From NCBI GenBank assembly GCA_037043235.1, contig JAWRVZ010000460.1, positions 63,501 to 127,500 on the forward strand: 64,000 nucleotides of DNA, written 5' to 3'. The notes under the pieces were generated by a model. It saw nothing but the letters and a program-made list of their open reading frames with translations. It was not told the DNA's origin and ran no database searches. The DNA comes from Rhodeus uyekii. Its lineage: Eukaryota > Chordata > Actinopteri > Cypriniformes > Acheilognathidae. The translations under genes and the position numbers were made by a program. Shown here one piece after another: positions 50,901 to 56,949 of the stretch. How positions within the stretch are numbered: position 1 is the first letter of the stretch; each line of letters begins with the position of its first letter.

Positions 50901-51112
50901 ATGTGTGTGTTTTTCATCACAGGAACACAGCATCAGACACACACTTGGCGCCTGCAGACGTTTTACGGCTGTTACACTTTTGACGAGGAAAAACGTAAAT
51001 TAACCCTTCACTCACCGCCCTGCTTCCATGAGCTCCTGGGAAAGCTGGAGGGACCATGTGTGGAAACTTCCAGAAGCAACCCAAGAAACACTCCTAACAC
51101 GCTCAGAGCCAT
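25905..51112 (-). CDS. sema4d: Semaphorin 4D (CD100), complete coding sequence in 14 exons
   Basis: Sema4D is a transmembrane semaphorin that signals through plexin-B receptors in axon guidance, vessels and immune cells. The 14 exons listed separately join in frame at GT/AG sites into 860 residues (human is about 862). Order: signal peptide (MALSVLGVFLGLLLEV), Sema domain (about 33-480; LLLSEDRGLLYVGAREAVY, DPAQSFTTVMVGDGELYSGT, GSEPIISR, VEYEF, VEQSHTKWVRF), PSI domain (about 490-535; CEKSLSCVDCVLTRDPYCAW), one Ig domain (Cys576, Trp588, YEC Cys623), a Thr/Pro-rich stalk, a transmembrane helix (about 730-752) and a cytoplasmic tail with DTGYETE and a final YADADAPL, like the mammalian Sema4D tail. 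No frameshift or stop seen. The start ATG (51110-51112) follows an acceptor at 51150-51151, so at least one noncoding 5' exon lies upstream. Introns are loaded with repeats. Confidence 0.96.
26831..26888. repeat. (GA)n microsatellite at the last sema4d acceptor
   Basis: Near-pure GA run on plus, (CT)n on the coding strand; it is the polypyrimidine tract of the final intron. Confidence 0.95.
26889..27850 (-). other. sema4d intron 13, AT-rich with (TA)n(CA)n
   Basis: Holds a compound TA/CA microsatellite at about 27276-27346. No exon or element recognised. Confidence 0.7.
27851..27897 (-). CDS. sema4d: sema4d coding exon 13 (47 nt)
   Basis: KLLQSLKGDAGICPP, the short PSI-Ig linker exon; acceptor TTTTTTACAG, donor CCAG|GTGTGT. 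Found only by splice reading. Confidence 0.93.
28176..28345 (-). CDS. sema4d: sema4d coding exon 12 (end of Sema, PSI domain)
   Basis: RFLYAGSDSGVVQSPTAFCE then the cysteine-rich PSI segment with RDPYCAWD; acceptor TTTTGCTTCAG, donor CAGCG|GTGAGA. Confidence 0.96.
28420..29280 (-). other. sema4d intron 11-12 region, TA repeats and a large hairpin
   Basis: Very AT-rich with (TA)n at 28957-28988 and 29116-29137, and an inverted repeat at 28988-29114. A SINE-like tail fragment (TCTGCTAAATGAATAAATG) lies near 28661. Confidence 0.65.
29492..29607 (-). CDS. sema4d: sema4d coding exon 11
   Basis: KGFLHKSLVLEGEVHTVEEV then LLKNSEPIKTLLLSTRP; acceptor TGTGGTCAG, donor CCC|GTAAGA. Confidence 0.95.
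29640..30600 (-). other. sema4d intron 10, AT-rich, (TAA)n tracts
   Basis: Contains (AAT)n at 29907-29945 and long AT-rich stretches with no gene signal. Confidence 0.65.
30686..30908 (-). CDS. sema4d: sema4d coding exon 10
   Basis: CINRLNRMQNINSSLQLPDQ then RLITKDVNYTQIAVERVQAL and DVIFTGT; acceptor TTATTTTCAG, donor CACCG|GTCAGT. Confidence 0.96.
31130..31945. repeat. TG/TATG complex microsatellite in sema4d intron 9
   Basis: About 0.8 kb of GTGTATGCATGTATGTGTGT-type modules with recurring TGCGTGCGTG and ATATATGTATG blocks. The large open frames here (Cys/Val/Met or His/Thr) are repeat translations, not genes. Confidence 0.96.
32183..32339 (-). CDS. sema4d: sema4d coding exon 9
   Basis: GNVGLSAVCAYNMSSVHEVF then VEQSHTKWVRFNAVPPSPRPGA; acceptor TTGTTTCAG, donor GCG|GTTAGT (weak). 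Confidence 0.95.
32565..32740 (-). CDS. sema4d: sema4d coding exon 8
   Basis: GDLGGQRTLQKKWTSFLKAK then FVFNVVHDVFIL…YGVFTSQ; acceptor ACTGTAACAG, donor CAGTG|GTGAGT. Confidence 0.95.
32911..33436. repeat. 112-bp tandem array A (5 copies) in sema4d intron 7
   Basis: Unit starts at TCAGCTTTAATCACAGG at 32911, 33023, 33135, 33247 and 33359, exactly 112 bp apart, and ends at CATCTAATAAAT. Units differ by single bases. The same unit occurs inverted at 49395-50540. Confidence 0.97.
34079..34230 (-). CDS. sema4d: sema4d coding exon 7
   Basis: PSFVFADVIREGQNNPDGDD then FFTEVSVEYEF…IPRIARVCK; acceptor GCCTGCGCAG, donor AAG|GTGAGC. Confidence 0.96.
34399..35176. mobile_element. Tigger/pogo-like element, copy 3 (diverged)
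   Basis: Left end GAGTAATACCTTGAGATA with TA before it; right end AAGTCTG with TA after it. It shares GAGATACGAGTAAATATTTG, here triplicated in tandem, with the copies at 19641 and 45405. A hAT-like piece (CCCAACCTTTTTTGTGGCGC … GCGGACCGG, about 34889-34990) is inserted in it. Confidence 0.7.
35180..36043. other. sema4d intron 6, unassigned sequence
   Basis: Contains a short GGGATA tandem (about 35306-35340) and (GAA)n at 35924-35940. No exon or RNA seen. Confidence 0.5.
36044..36764 (+). repeat. 5' LTR
   Basis: TG…CA ends. TATA-like TTTATAAG at 36577-36584 and AATAAA at 36703-36708 suggest the U3/R/U5 layout. Confidence 0.95.
36887..41086 (+). CDS. Gag-Pol polyprotein of the Gmr1-like retrotransposon
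   Basis: A single frame of 1399 residues from ATG 36887 to the stop at 41084-41086; an in-frame ATG inside the LTR (36752) is less likely. Order by residue: gag capsid-like region (about 60-240), one CCHC zinc knuckle (about 272-285), aspartic protease with DTGSD (about 326), integrase HHCC zinc domain (about 545-590), integrase catalytic core with acidic residues near 615, 675 and 711, reverse transcriptase with YLDDIV (about 1113-1118), and RNase H with TDAS and ETDH (about 1263 and 1328). No frameshift separates gag from pol and no stop interrupts it, so it may be translated as one protein. No envelope gene is present. Confidence 0.93.
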   Translation: MEVQARTSPTQPFCEVDQEVCERPDINPAEPDEHSLTSTAQRSFNQGEDNTGPTLSRTPRLEKLCDTDDVEHFLVTFERIAVACRWIKTDWVWHLIPLLTGKARAAYVHMDLSESTDYDKVKSAILRKYDVNAETYRQKFRSLAVDPSETPKELYNRLKELFVKWIQPKGKTVEEVSEMIILEQYLRMLSPELQVWIRERDPRTAAEAASLADIFVAARGKSKPWAWKSVDDCRSSDMPQSQQRKVEGSGKPYMGKPASAKLQFAPKRPPICYLCGQEGHTKPNCPRNSVQFTQLCFVPREKLTKPPSSLRTADVEINGEKLTALIDTGSDQTLVNRKFIAPPLISTLNKLPICCVHGDERLLPTANVYVKIEGQTYLVEVGVADNLSFPVILGRDIPVLLELLHPARGCHMVVTRAKANQLEEFENGLSTLPFYNAEIESGVLKKRKTRWEKRQEKVKYAASKVSEDMTSNLPLNFQLPTNIIQLQQKDESLAECFVGAAEVREKPLSDRTARYVLIKGILYRQIGPQKQLVVPQSVREVVLHLSHSIPWAGHLGKNKTIARIKRYFFWPGLKVDVTQFCRSCPVCQKVSLKRPFRAPLQPLPIINTPFERLGMDIVGPVERSRSGNRFMLVITDYATRYPEVFPLRSVKAKPIAVALVQLFSRVGFPAEILTDQGTNFMSTLLKQVYQLLGIKSLRTTPYHPQTDGLTERFNQTLKQMLRKFVSETGRDWDQWLPYLLFAYREVPQASTGFSPFELLYGHDVRGPLALLQEMWEGCPERKEPTSVVSHVLHMRERLEKMTTLAQNHLAGAREQQKTWYDQRARERNLEVGKNVLVMLPSQENKLLAKWQGPYEIKRRLSPTTYEISTPGQDRPSRALHVNLLKEWVPRLEKSQSLMIRCVEGDESDDQYLPQPVLGDISLDHLTDSQQSQVQALFTSKVFSEYPGFTNLIEHDVVLKPNAVVKRQSYRIPERLQETLKEEVDLMLRLGIIEPSNSEWCHPIVLVPKKDGSIRFCIDFRYLNSVSKFDSYPTPRISDLIDRLGQSKYLTTMDLSKGYWQIPLTQSSRPLTAFRAPGGLFQFKVLPFGLHGAVATFQRLMDQVLRGLTFAAAYLDDIVVYSNTWEEHVQHLKEVLRRLQKAGLTINPNKCAVAKQETEYLGYVIGQGVVRPQVKKIQALEKCPVPQTRKDLRSFLGMAGFYHRFIPNFSSRAALLTDMVGARCPNQLQWTEEKLRAFQDIQRTLTADTVLHNPDFGQPFIVQTDASERGIGAVLLQGPPESRRPVAFISRKLFPREVRYSTVEKECLAVKWALDSLRYYLLGREFTLETDHKALQWLGKMKDSNGRITRWYLAMQPFRFKIQHVAGKANVTADYLSRSTNEVPEGGGHVMALVAATQRW
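41050..41770 (+). repeat. 3' LTR
   Basis: Same length as the 5' LTR with no difference noticed by eye; the gag-pol frame stops 37 bp inside it. Confidence 0.95.
41889..42005 (-). CDS. sema4d: sema4d coding exon 6
   Basis: GELYSGTSFNFLGSEPIISR then SSPAQSLLRTEYSTSWLN; acceptor TGCTTTTCAG, donor AATG|GTACGA. The Gmr1-like retrotransposon begins 119 bp downstream on this strand. Confidence 0.96.
42118..42211 (-). CDS. sema4d: sema4d coding exon 5
   Basis: SLQDFSLHNRPEDGKGKCSF then DPAQSFTTVMV; acceptor TTTCTCTGTAG (a second AG lies 9 nt inside), donor GTTG|GTAAGT. Confidence 0.93.
42250..42400 (-). repeat. tRNA-derived SINE, copy 3
   Basis: Well preserved: GCTTTTATCCAAAGCGACTT, then GGGAATCGAACCTGTGACC (B-box complement). 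It lies in a sema4d intron in the same orientation as the gene. Confidence 0.75.
42895..43190. repeat. TA/CA-rich microsatellite block
   Basis: (TA)n with CA interruptions and a TATAATTACAATAATTACAA stretch; open frames here encode Tyr/Ile only. Confidence 0.9.
43440..44260 (+). mobile_element. Decayed Tc1-like transposase remnant
   Basis: Conceptual translation in several frames shows the Tc1 hallmarks in order: DLMNLHGRRR, a WSGETK-like strand, MMWECCF and FHQDNDPE, with stops and frameshifts between. The catalytic residues are partly recognisable but the gene is dead. Ends not resolved. Confidence 0.7.
44361..45382. mobile_element. Foldback element with about 50-bp inverted ends and 9-bp target duplication
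   Basis: Left end CAGTAGGGGTTCAATCTTCA… and right end …GATTGAACCCCCACT are inverted copies for about 50 bp (two or three mismatches). CCAAATATG flanks both sides (44352-44360 and 45383-45391). The interior has a tandem pair of about 200-bp units (about 44830-45035 and 45045-45240; shared AGAGAGAGCAA, GCGCTGTACTCGGTGCTCAT) and a smaller inverted repeat at 44427-44543. It has no coding potential. A 9-bp duplication would fit a Mutator-like element. Confidence 0.8.
45405..46443 (+). mobile_element. Tigger/pogo-like transposon, copy 2 (non-autonomous)
   Basis: CAGCAATGCCTCGAGATACG … CGAGGTATTACTG, TA on both sides. It carries the same broken CENP-B-type start as the copy at 19641 and lies 22 bp from the foldback element. 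Confidence 0.87.
46589..46687 (-). CDS. sema4d: sema4d coding exon 4
   Basis: 99 nt, TDCRNYIRVLQFLDEDTLYV then CGTHAFQPLCDSL, the conserved semaphorin CxNYIRVL…YVCGTxAFxPxCD block; acceptor GTGTGACAG, donor CTG|GTGTGT. Confidence 0.95.
46779..46841 (-). CDS. sema4d: sema4d coding exon 3
   Basis: 63 nt, LLWKVPENDMSMCILKGKSK E; acceptor TTCTGTTTCAG, donor GAG|GTAATG. Found only by splice reading. Confidence 0.93.
46842..48637 (-). other. sema4d intron 2, mostly CA minisatellite
   Basis: No exon. 46940-47260 is AT-rich dispersed repeat; 47274-48410 is the CA array; 48420-48560 resumes the same dispersed repeat (AAAAGTAATGCGTTACTTTC), so the array sits within it. Confidence 0.7.
47274..48410. 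repeat. CA-rich minisatellite in sema4d intron 2
   Basis: 1.1 kb of (CA)n with recurring modules CACTCACAATCATACACAC, ACCCATATGCGCACACAAAC and ACTCATACCCATACAC. Open frames of up to 396 codons here are His/Thr repeat translation. Confidence 0.96.
48638..48783 (-). CDS. sema4d: sema4d coding exon 2
   Basis: Encodes DVNLLEFWEPDVFNYTTLLL to NNVSIKSNQ; donor CAG|GTGACA. The acceptor AG is the end of a (TG)n tract with no usual pyrimidine run. Confidence 0.93.
48784..48812. repeat. (CA)n at the acceptor of sema4d coding exon 2
   Basis: On the coding strand it reads (TG)n immediately followed by TAG|ATGTGAAC, so the dinucleotide repeat replaces the usual polypyrimidine tract. Confidence 0.9.
49395..50540. 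repeat. 112-bp tandem array B (10 copies) in sema4d intron 1
   Basis: GTGTCATTTATTCCTGTG recurs at 49502 and every 112 bp to 50510. Units are the reverse complement of array A with almost no differences. The right flank (TTTTCAGCATCATTGCTCCA, ATCCTTGCTGAATAAAAGTA) is a teleost dispersed repeat. Confidence 0.97.
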
Positions 51113-51149
51113 GTTGGACTCCGGGACCTTCGGTAGCGTGATGTTGCCT
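51016..51149 (-). CDS. sema4d: sema4d first coding exon (signal peptide; 5' UTR from 51113)
   Basis: Acceptor GTTCTCACAG, 37 nt of 5' UTR, ATG at 51112, MALSVLGVFLGLLLEVSTHG … SSWKQG, donor GGGCG|GTGAGTG. Phase 1. Confidence 0.9.
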
Positions 51150-53425
51150 CTGTGAGAACAACGGAGAGAAAAGGAAGAAATATAACATATACATTACATA
51201 ACATATTCACACTGCTCATTTACATCCAATGCACAGCATTACACAAGTTATTCTGAATATATACAGTATCTATACTCTATAATTACCATTTCATGCTCTA
51301 CGGCATTTACATGACACTTCATAATATAAAAAACACATGGCAAAACTGAACTTAAACAATTATTGATACAATGATGACGGATATGGCTTTGAGCGATTTA
51401 ATTTAATTAATTTTAGCGAGTTAATTTAATAATTACAAGCACTGCTGGTGTCAGAGTGAGTCTGGCACTGTTTTCATGCACATGCGTGTATTTATTTATT
51501 TGCCAGAAAACCACCAAAATAAAAGCTTGATTGTTTAAATGTTCGAAAATAAAGAATTTAAGAAATTATTAGCAATTCGTAATTTTACAGCTATACTATG
51601 AAATAAAATTTATCAAATATTTTATTTAAAATAAACAGAATTATATATATATAATATAATTATATATACATATACATACATACATATATATATATATACA
51701 CAAAAATTATAAAAAAAATTGTATAAAATATTAAACAAAATAAGAAGTGTAATTTGATAAATACCCATATACTTATTTTTTCTTTTTTTTGAAGGGTCAA
51801 AAAAAGTGAGAATGGCCTATGAACTATGAAGATTTAAAACGTTGTTCATGTCACCGTTAATTAAAATGGTTTGATTTGGTTGTTGCAACTAGCAAACCCG
51901 AAGTAGTAGTTATTCAGCTTTTATTCAAATTATTTTTATTTTCTGTGAGGAAAATAAATTTTATATATTACTTTTTTTAGTATATATTTTTTTAGTATAT
52001 ATTATTTTATATATTTTATATATATTACTTTATACCATAATATATCTTGCAGAAAAACAAAAAATTACAGTGTTAGTTTTTTTTAAATATCATGCAGAAT
52101 TTGCCTTTATAGCTGAACTTCCTCAACTGTAGTATTTGTATTCATTGATAGTCTGAAGACGCTTCCCCGTGAGTAAACAGCAGTTAAGCGTTTACGTAAC
52201 GTTCATATCAAATGACCCCAGCTTCAGGCAGAACCGCAGCTCTTGGAAGGAGAGAAGAGAAATGCGATGACAACCGACCAAAATTAGCATCGCTGCGATA
52301 AAGCCGAAACATCCCTCTCGCTCCCTATCAGCGGCGGCCTGTTAGTACAGCATGTGTTCACAAAACAACAGTGTCCCGTGTCCTTGAACTCAGAGTCAGC
52401 TGTTTAAAAAATAGAGAAACTACTGTTCAAGATCAATTACTAGATAACCCGACATCACTACCTGTTGGTTTTTCAGAAATTCCCCTGATCTGATATCTGT
52501 GCCACGCGGAAGTGAAACCAGGACGTGTAAAATAGAGGCATCATGAGGTCAAACACATCCTTCTGAAATGACAACTGAACCACAGGACAGAAAAATGATA
52601 CCCGAGATAACGATTTTCATGATAACCCATATTTAAAATCCTCTAGACTACAGTTTCCCATGACTGCTCATTTAAGACACAGCCTCAATCTCCTAACAGA
52701 TACTTTTAATACTTTTTCTAAACAACAGCTAAGTTTGTTTGTCTGTGCAAAGGTTCCTGCTTTTATGCTCAGCTGTTGTAAGTGATAGCAGGTGTGATTT
52801 ACAGACCAAAGTCACGGATCAAAGTTCAATGGTCAACTACAAAAGCAGCTCTAATCAATGATGCAACGCGTCACGGAAACAACAGGGAGAAGCATGAACG
52901 ATATTGATTTGCTTTACAGTGACATTTTAATATCCAGGTTCATAATCGCAACAGTTACTATCAGGACGGATGGACACGTGCAAATTAATGAACGAGAGTT
53001 GAACGGGATTATTTCACCCCTTTTTACAAGATGTAATATAAGTCTCAGGAGTTCCCAGAATGTTCCTGTGACATTTCAGCTCAAAATACCCCAGACGCCT
53101 ATTTTTAAGTGGAAGGAAAAGCATGGTGTGCATGTATCTTTAAATGCAAATGAGCTGCTGCTCCCCGCCCCCTTTTTTCCAGAAGAGGGCTGTGCCTTTA
53201 CAGCTGTGCCTCTGATACTAAAAACTAAAACATCTCTTTGATTTTATCATCTCTATCTCTATCGCGGTCACACTCACGTGACATTGCAGTTATTGCATTA
53301 TCATGAAAGTTTATCTGCATGCATTTTTAAAGCAATATAATATTCTGATAAATGGTTTTCTGAGCATCTTGTAAAAATTAAAATAAGTTCTCTTTCACAG
53401 CTTATTGCGCTTAAGCTGTCAAATA
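51150..53425. other. 5' side of sema4d, no coding exon seen
   Basis: AT-rich with TA tracts near 51640-51700. The open frame at 52858-53241 overlaps a dispersed repeat (ATGCAAATGAGCTGCTGCTC) and shows no domain. A noncoding sema4d exon may be hidden here. Confidence 0.5.
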
Positions 53426-53433
53426 GTTCACAT

Positions 53434-53766
53434 CAGGGGCGTAGCCAGAATTTTATTTTTGAGGGGGCCCAGCTTAAAATGAGGGGGCCTGAGCATTACA
53501 TGCAGGATTCGAACCTGCGCTGAAAAACCCCCAATGGATTTCCAGTCCATCACCTTAACCTCTCAGCCAAGACTGGTTGTGGTATAGCATGCAGCGCGCT
53601 ATTGTTGACTTTGGGGGTGCGGTGCGATCGTCTTGTGCGGCAGGCGATATATGTTTTCACTTTAGTTTTCACAGTCGCGATTTTAAACAATTCAAAATCT
53701 GAGGGGGCCGGACATGTAAATGAGGGGGCTCAGGCCCACCCAGGCCCCCCCGTGGCTACGCCACTG
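53434..53766. mobile_element. hAT-type MITE containing a tRNA-Ser-like sequence
   Basis: Ends CAGGGGCGTAGCCA and TGGCTACGCCACTG are inverted copies, flanked by a perfect 8-bp duplication GTTCACAT (53426-53433 and 53767-53774), the hAT signature. Short, no transposase. Confidence 0.9.
53500..53577 (-). pseudogene. tRNA-Ser-like pseudogene inside the MITE
   Basis: Minus strand shows a D-arm (GGCTGAGAGGTTAAGG), an anticodon arm ATGGA-CTGGAAA-TCCAT, a long serine-type variable arm and a TΨC arm GCAGGTTCGAATCCTGC. The anticodon position reads GGA. The acceptor stem does not pair and no CCA-proximal end is kept, so it is not a working tRNA. Confidence 0.7.
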
Positions 53767-53774
53767 GTTCACAT

Positions 53775-54315
53775 AAACGCAGCTGGTTATGATTGTAAAA
53801 GTAAACAGCAGGGAAAGAAATCACATGTGTATATTAGATCTGTGTATTAAAGTGACAGCAGTGTAATATACAGTATGTGCTGTTACATTTGCTGTTCATA
53901 TGAATCAAACAACAAAAGAAAAACTGAAAATCACACTGTGACATCACACTGGAGAACAGCCATTCCTGAACGGCTCATTTTGAGAGACAGTTTCAGATTT
54001 ATGGGGAAAATAAACAGAATGGGTGGATTTTTACCACAATATGGCGGTTGTGTAACACACACTGACACAAAAACAATATAAAAGTGAATTTTGCATCAAA
54101 GATCCCCTTTAAATGACATTCAAAACAAAGTTGTTTCTAAAGGAAAATCCAAAATCACCCGATACGGAAGTAATGCTGCACAAAAGCAGCTCCCAATAAA
54201 ATGAAAGCTTTCTTGACTTCATGAATGTTACATTTTACTAATAAAAAAATTCTACATTATTAATATATTTATTATTTATTAATATATTAATACATTTTAC
54301 ACACACTATAAACAC

Positions 54316-54351
<36 letters not shown>

Positions 54352-54786
54352 ATAGTCACTTTACCATTACGGTAAATTAAAATTATATATATATAACCCT
54401 TATTTCTGGATGCCGTGTCGGCGAGGACTCCAGTCTCTTCCGCGGGTACCGTCAATAAAACACGGGTCACAATGGTGATGATTTTTGTTACTTTAATAGG
54501 AAGCATCGACATAAAAGCAGGAGCAGCCACCTAACTCATGTACAACTCTCTCTCGTCTCTCTATCTCCTATTACCCAGCATACCCTGCCTTAAAGGGGCC
54601 GGCGCACAAAATAAACTCACTAATATAACAAATTTGCATAAAACAAACAAAACGTATTAAAGCATTTTTAAAGTATATTACCACTAAAATAAATTATCAC
54701 TAACATATTTTCTTTTCCTCAAAATAAAATAAGCATTTAACAAATAACAAAACAAGTGAAAATAAATGAACATCACAGTTCAAGGT

Positions 54787-54835
<49 letters not shown>

Positions 54836-54947
54836 ATAGTCACTTTACCATTACGGTAAATTAAAATAAATATATATATATATTTTTTATTTTATTTTTT
54901 ATTTACCGTAATGGTTTTAATCTCCCATATACATATATACACATATG

Positions 54948-54999
<52 letters not shown>

Positions 55000-55550
55000 G
55001 TTATTTATGCATGTTAAGTATGTTTTAAAAAAAAATCAACAGAACACTTTTGTGGTTTTAAATGTGGTAATATTACAGGCATTAGTATTGGTAGTTCATA
55101 AGCAGGCATATCCTGACAGGTGTTCAGTAAAAGCCTTTTCAAATTCCTAGAAATGATCTCCATACATGCTACACTTTATTGTTCTGTGGAGAAAAAGAGC
55201 AGAGAGATTGAAAGACATAAGAAAACAGATCGAGTAAAGTGAACGGAATGTAATAAAACACAGGAAACTCAACAGAACATCACAGGAAACACGGAACGGC
55301 CGCAAGCAAAGATCGACTACAAACGTCAGCGCTCGGCTTATATCGGCTCTTCAGATTCATCCGTTTCAGTTCCTTCATTCTGATCTGAGAGAGAGGAAAC
55401 TTATCTTATGCTTACAACAGATTTCACAAGAACCAATAATCACACAGTGCTTTAAAAGTGGAAGAAAATCACTGGAAAACAGACTACAGAATAACTTCTA
55501 TATTTAAATTTGACTGGCAAATCAATGTTTATGGTCTGTGGCCACTGTTT
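53775..55550. other. Intergenic/intron sequence with TA arrays and a duplicated segment
   Basis: (TA)n at about 54317-54349, 54787-54832 and 54955-54995. TTGATAGTCACTTTACCATT occurs at 54349 and again at 54833, followed by CGGTAAATTAAAAT both times, with an inverted TTACCGTAATGG at 54903. 54400-54600 resembles part of a retroelement LTR but its ends are not defined. Confidence 0.55.
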
Positions 55551-55566
55551 ATTTCTAAAGATATAG

Positions 55567-55665
55567 ATTTTCATATCGTAAAAAAATTTGAGAATATTTT
55601 GAAACAACTATAAATACTATACAGTTGTTTCAAAATATTCTCTAATTTTTTTACGATATGAAAAT
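55567..55665. repeat. Near-perfect hairpin, 43-bp arms
   Basis: Arms 55567-55609 and 55623-55665 are inverted copies (one base differs: TTTGAG against CTCTAA) around a 13-bp loop. Confidence 0.9.
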
Positions 55666-56021
55666 ACTCCATTACAAATATTTATTCATTTCAATATCAA
55701 AAAATGTAATCTTAATTTTACAGTTATAGAATTGTGAAAGTGTAGAGAATGAACACTGAAAACATGGTGGAAGCATTAGATGAAAATCCTGAGTATTTTT
55801 GGTTCCCGAAATCAGGACTAAGATTTTAAGATGAAAAATAATAGACGTTTTTGTAAGTTGTTGCGCACACACTTTGGCTTTAGAAATCAGATGTTTGGGC
55901 AGAGGCTCAAATGCCCGATGACTGACCCTGCAGGACAGAGACTGGTGATTGAAAATCCACACAGTAAAATAACATCATTGATCAACAGGCAGATGAGTTT
56001 TCATAGCTTCAGGAAACACAC

Positions 56022-56172
56022 ACACACGCGCACACACACACACACAAGCATGCACACACGCACGCACACAACCAATGAACCAGAAATGTACAGAAATGCT
56101 AAAAGCAGGTCACACATACACAAAGACCCTGTTGTGTGTGCGATCGGAGACTTACACACACACACACACACA
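56022..56172. repeat. CA-rich microsatellites
   Basis: Two CA runs at 56017-56070 and 56155-56172. No gene. Confidence 0.8.
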
Positions 56173-56318
56173 GTAAACAATCAACAAAGACTCGACCCAA
56201 GTGTGTGTCTGAGTGTGAGCACATGACATGGCCTCTCTCTCACTGCACCCAGAACATTCATTCACATGCCAGACCTGATTAGTTGAACCCTGAATATGCA
56301 ATGAAGAATAAGACAATC

Positions 56319-56383
56319 ATGCATTTATCAGAAGCTTTTATCCAAAGTGACTTGCATTGCATTCAAGAAACACATTGACTTTC
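56319..56383 (-). repeat. tRNA-derived SINE, copy 4 (truncated)
   Basis: Only the body is kept: GCTTTTATCCAAAGTGACTT and CATTCAAGAAACACATTGAC; the tRNA head is replaced by a (GT)n tract. A still shorter relic is at about 56909-56945. Confidence 0.65.
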
Positions 56384-56949
56384 TGTGTGTGTGTGTATAA
56401 TTAAAAGTAAATCTAAGCAGAGAGATACACACTCACACATGCTATTATAAGCACATCTCATGTGCAGACACAGTCTTCTTTTCCTGCATTGACTCTCTTG
56501 AAGCCTACAGTTTGTCAAGCACCTGTTTCGTGTCCGCTGCACGCACAGGCTCAGAAATGCAAGCTGGGTAGAAACGGTGGAGTCTTGCCAACTGGGCAAC
56601 CATGTGGCTGATCTCAAACATTCAGAGTCTGCCAACCGTGCCCCCTCCTCTCCCTCGGTCTCTGCCCTGGCACTCACAGAGATCGATGCCACTCGCTGCC
56701 GACCCACACCGCTTTTCTGCCAGAATCAGCTTTCCCACTGACAGCTCTCACAATCCCTCTCTTTCTCTGCACCCTCTCATGCTTCAAGGGCCTGTATATG
56801 GGACTTGAGTTTCTACTTTAGGGTCCTGTTTTTCCTTTCCAAGAGTATGAGAGTTTGCCTTTCACCCTCAACCTGTACACTCATCAGTAAAAAACTAAAC
56901 TTGGTAGATGCATTCATCCAAAGTGACTTGCATTGGGTTTTAGGAAAGC

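Noticed and set aside
52858..53241. 127-codon open frame
   Set aside because: No domain; the 3' half is a dispersed repeat (ATGCAAATGAGCTGCTGCTC). No splice or homology support.
53500..53577. Functional tRNA-Ser gene
   Set aside because: The acceptor stem does not pair, the anticodon is GGA and it lies within a hAT MITE; treated as a pseudogene.
54400..54600. Solo LTR or retroelement fragment on the minus strand
   Set aside because: Composition fits (poly(A)-like signal, GC-rich end) but ends could not be defined.
55567..55665. microRNA gene
   Set aside because: The arms are longer and more perfect than typical animal pre-miRNAs; more like an inverted duplication. Kept only as a hairpin.
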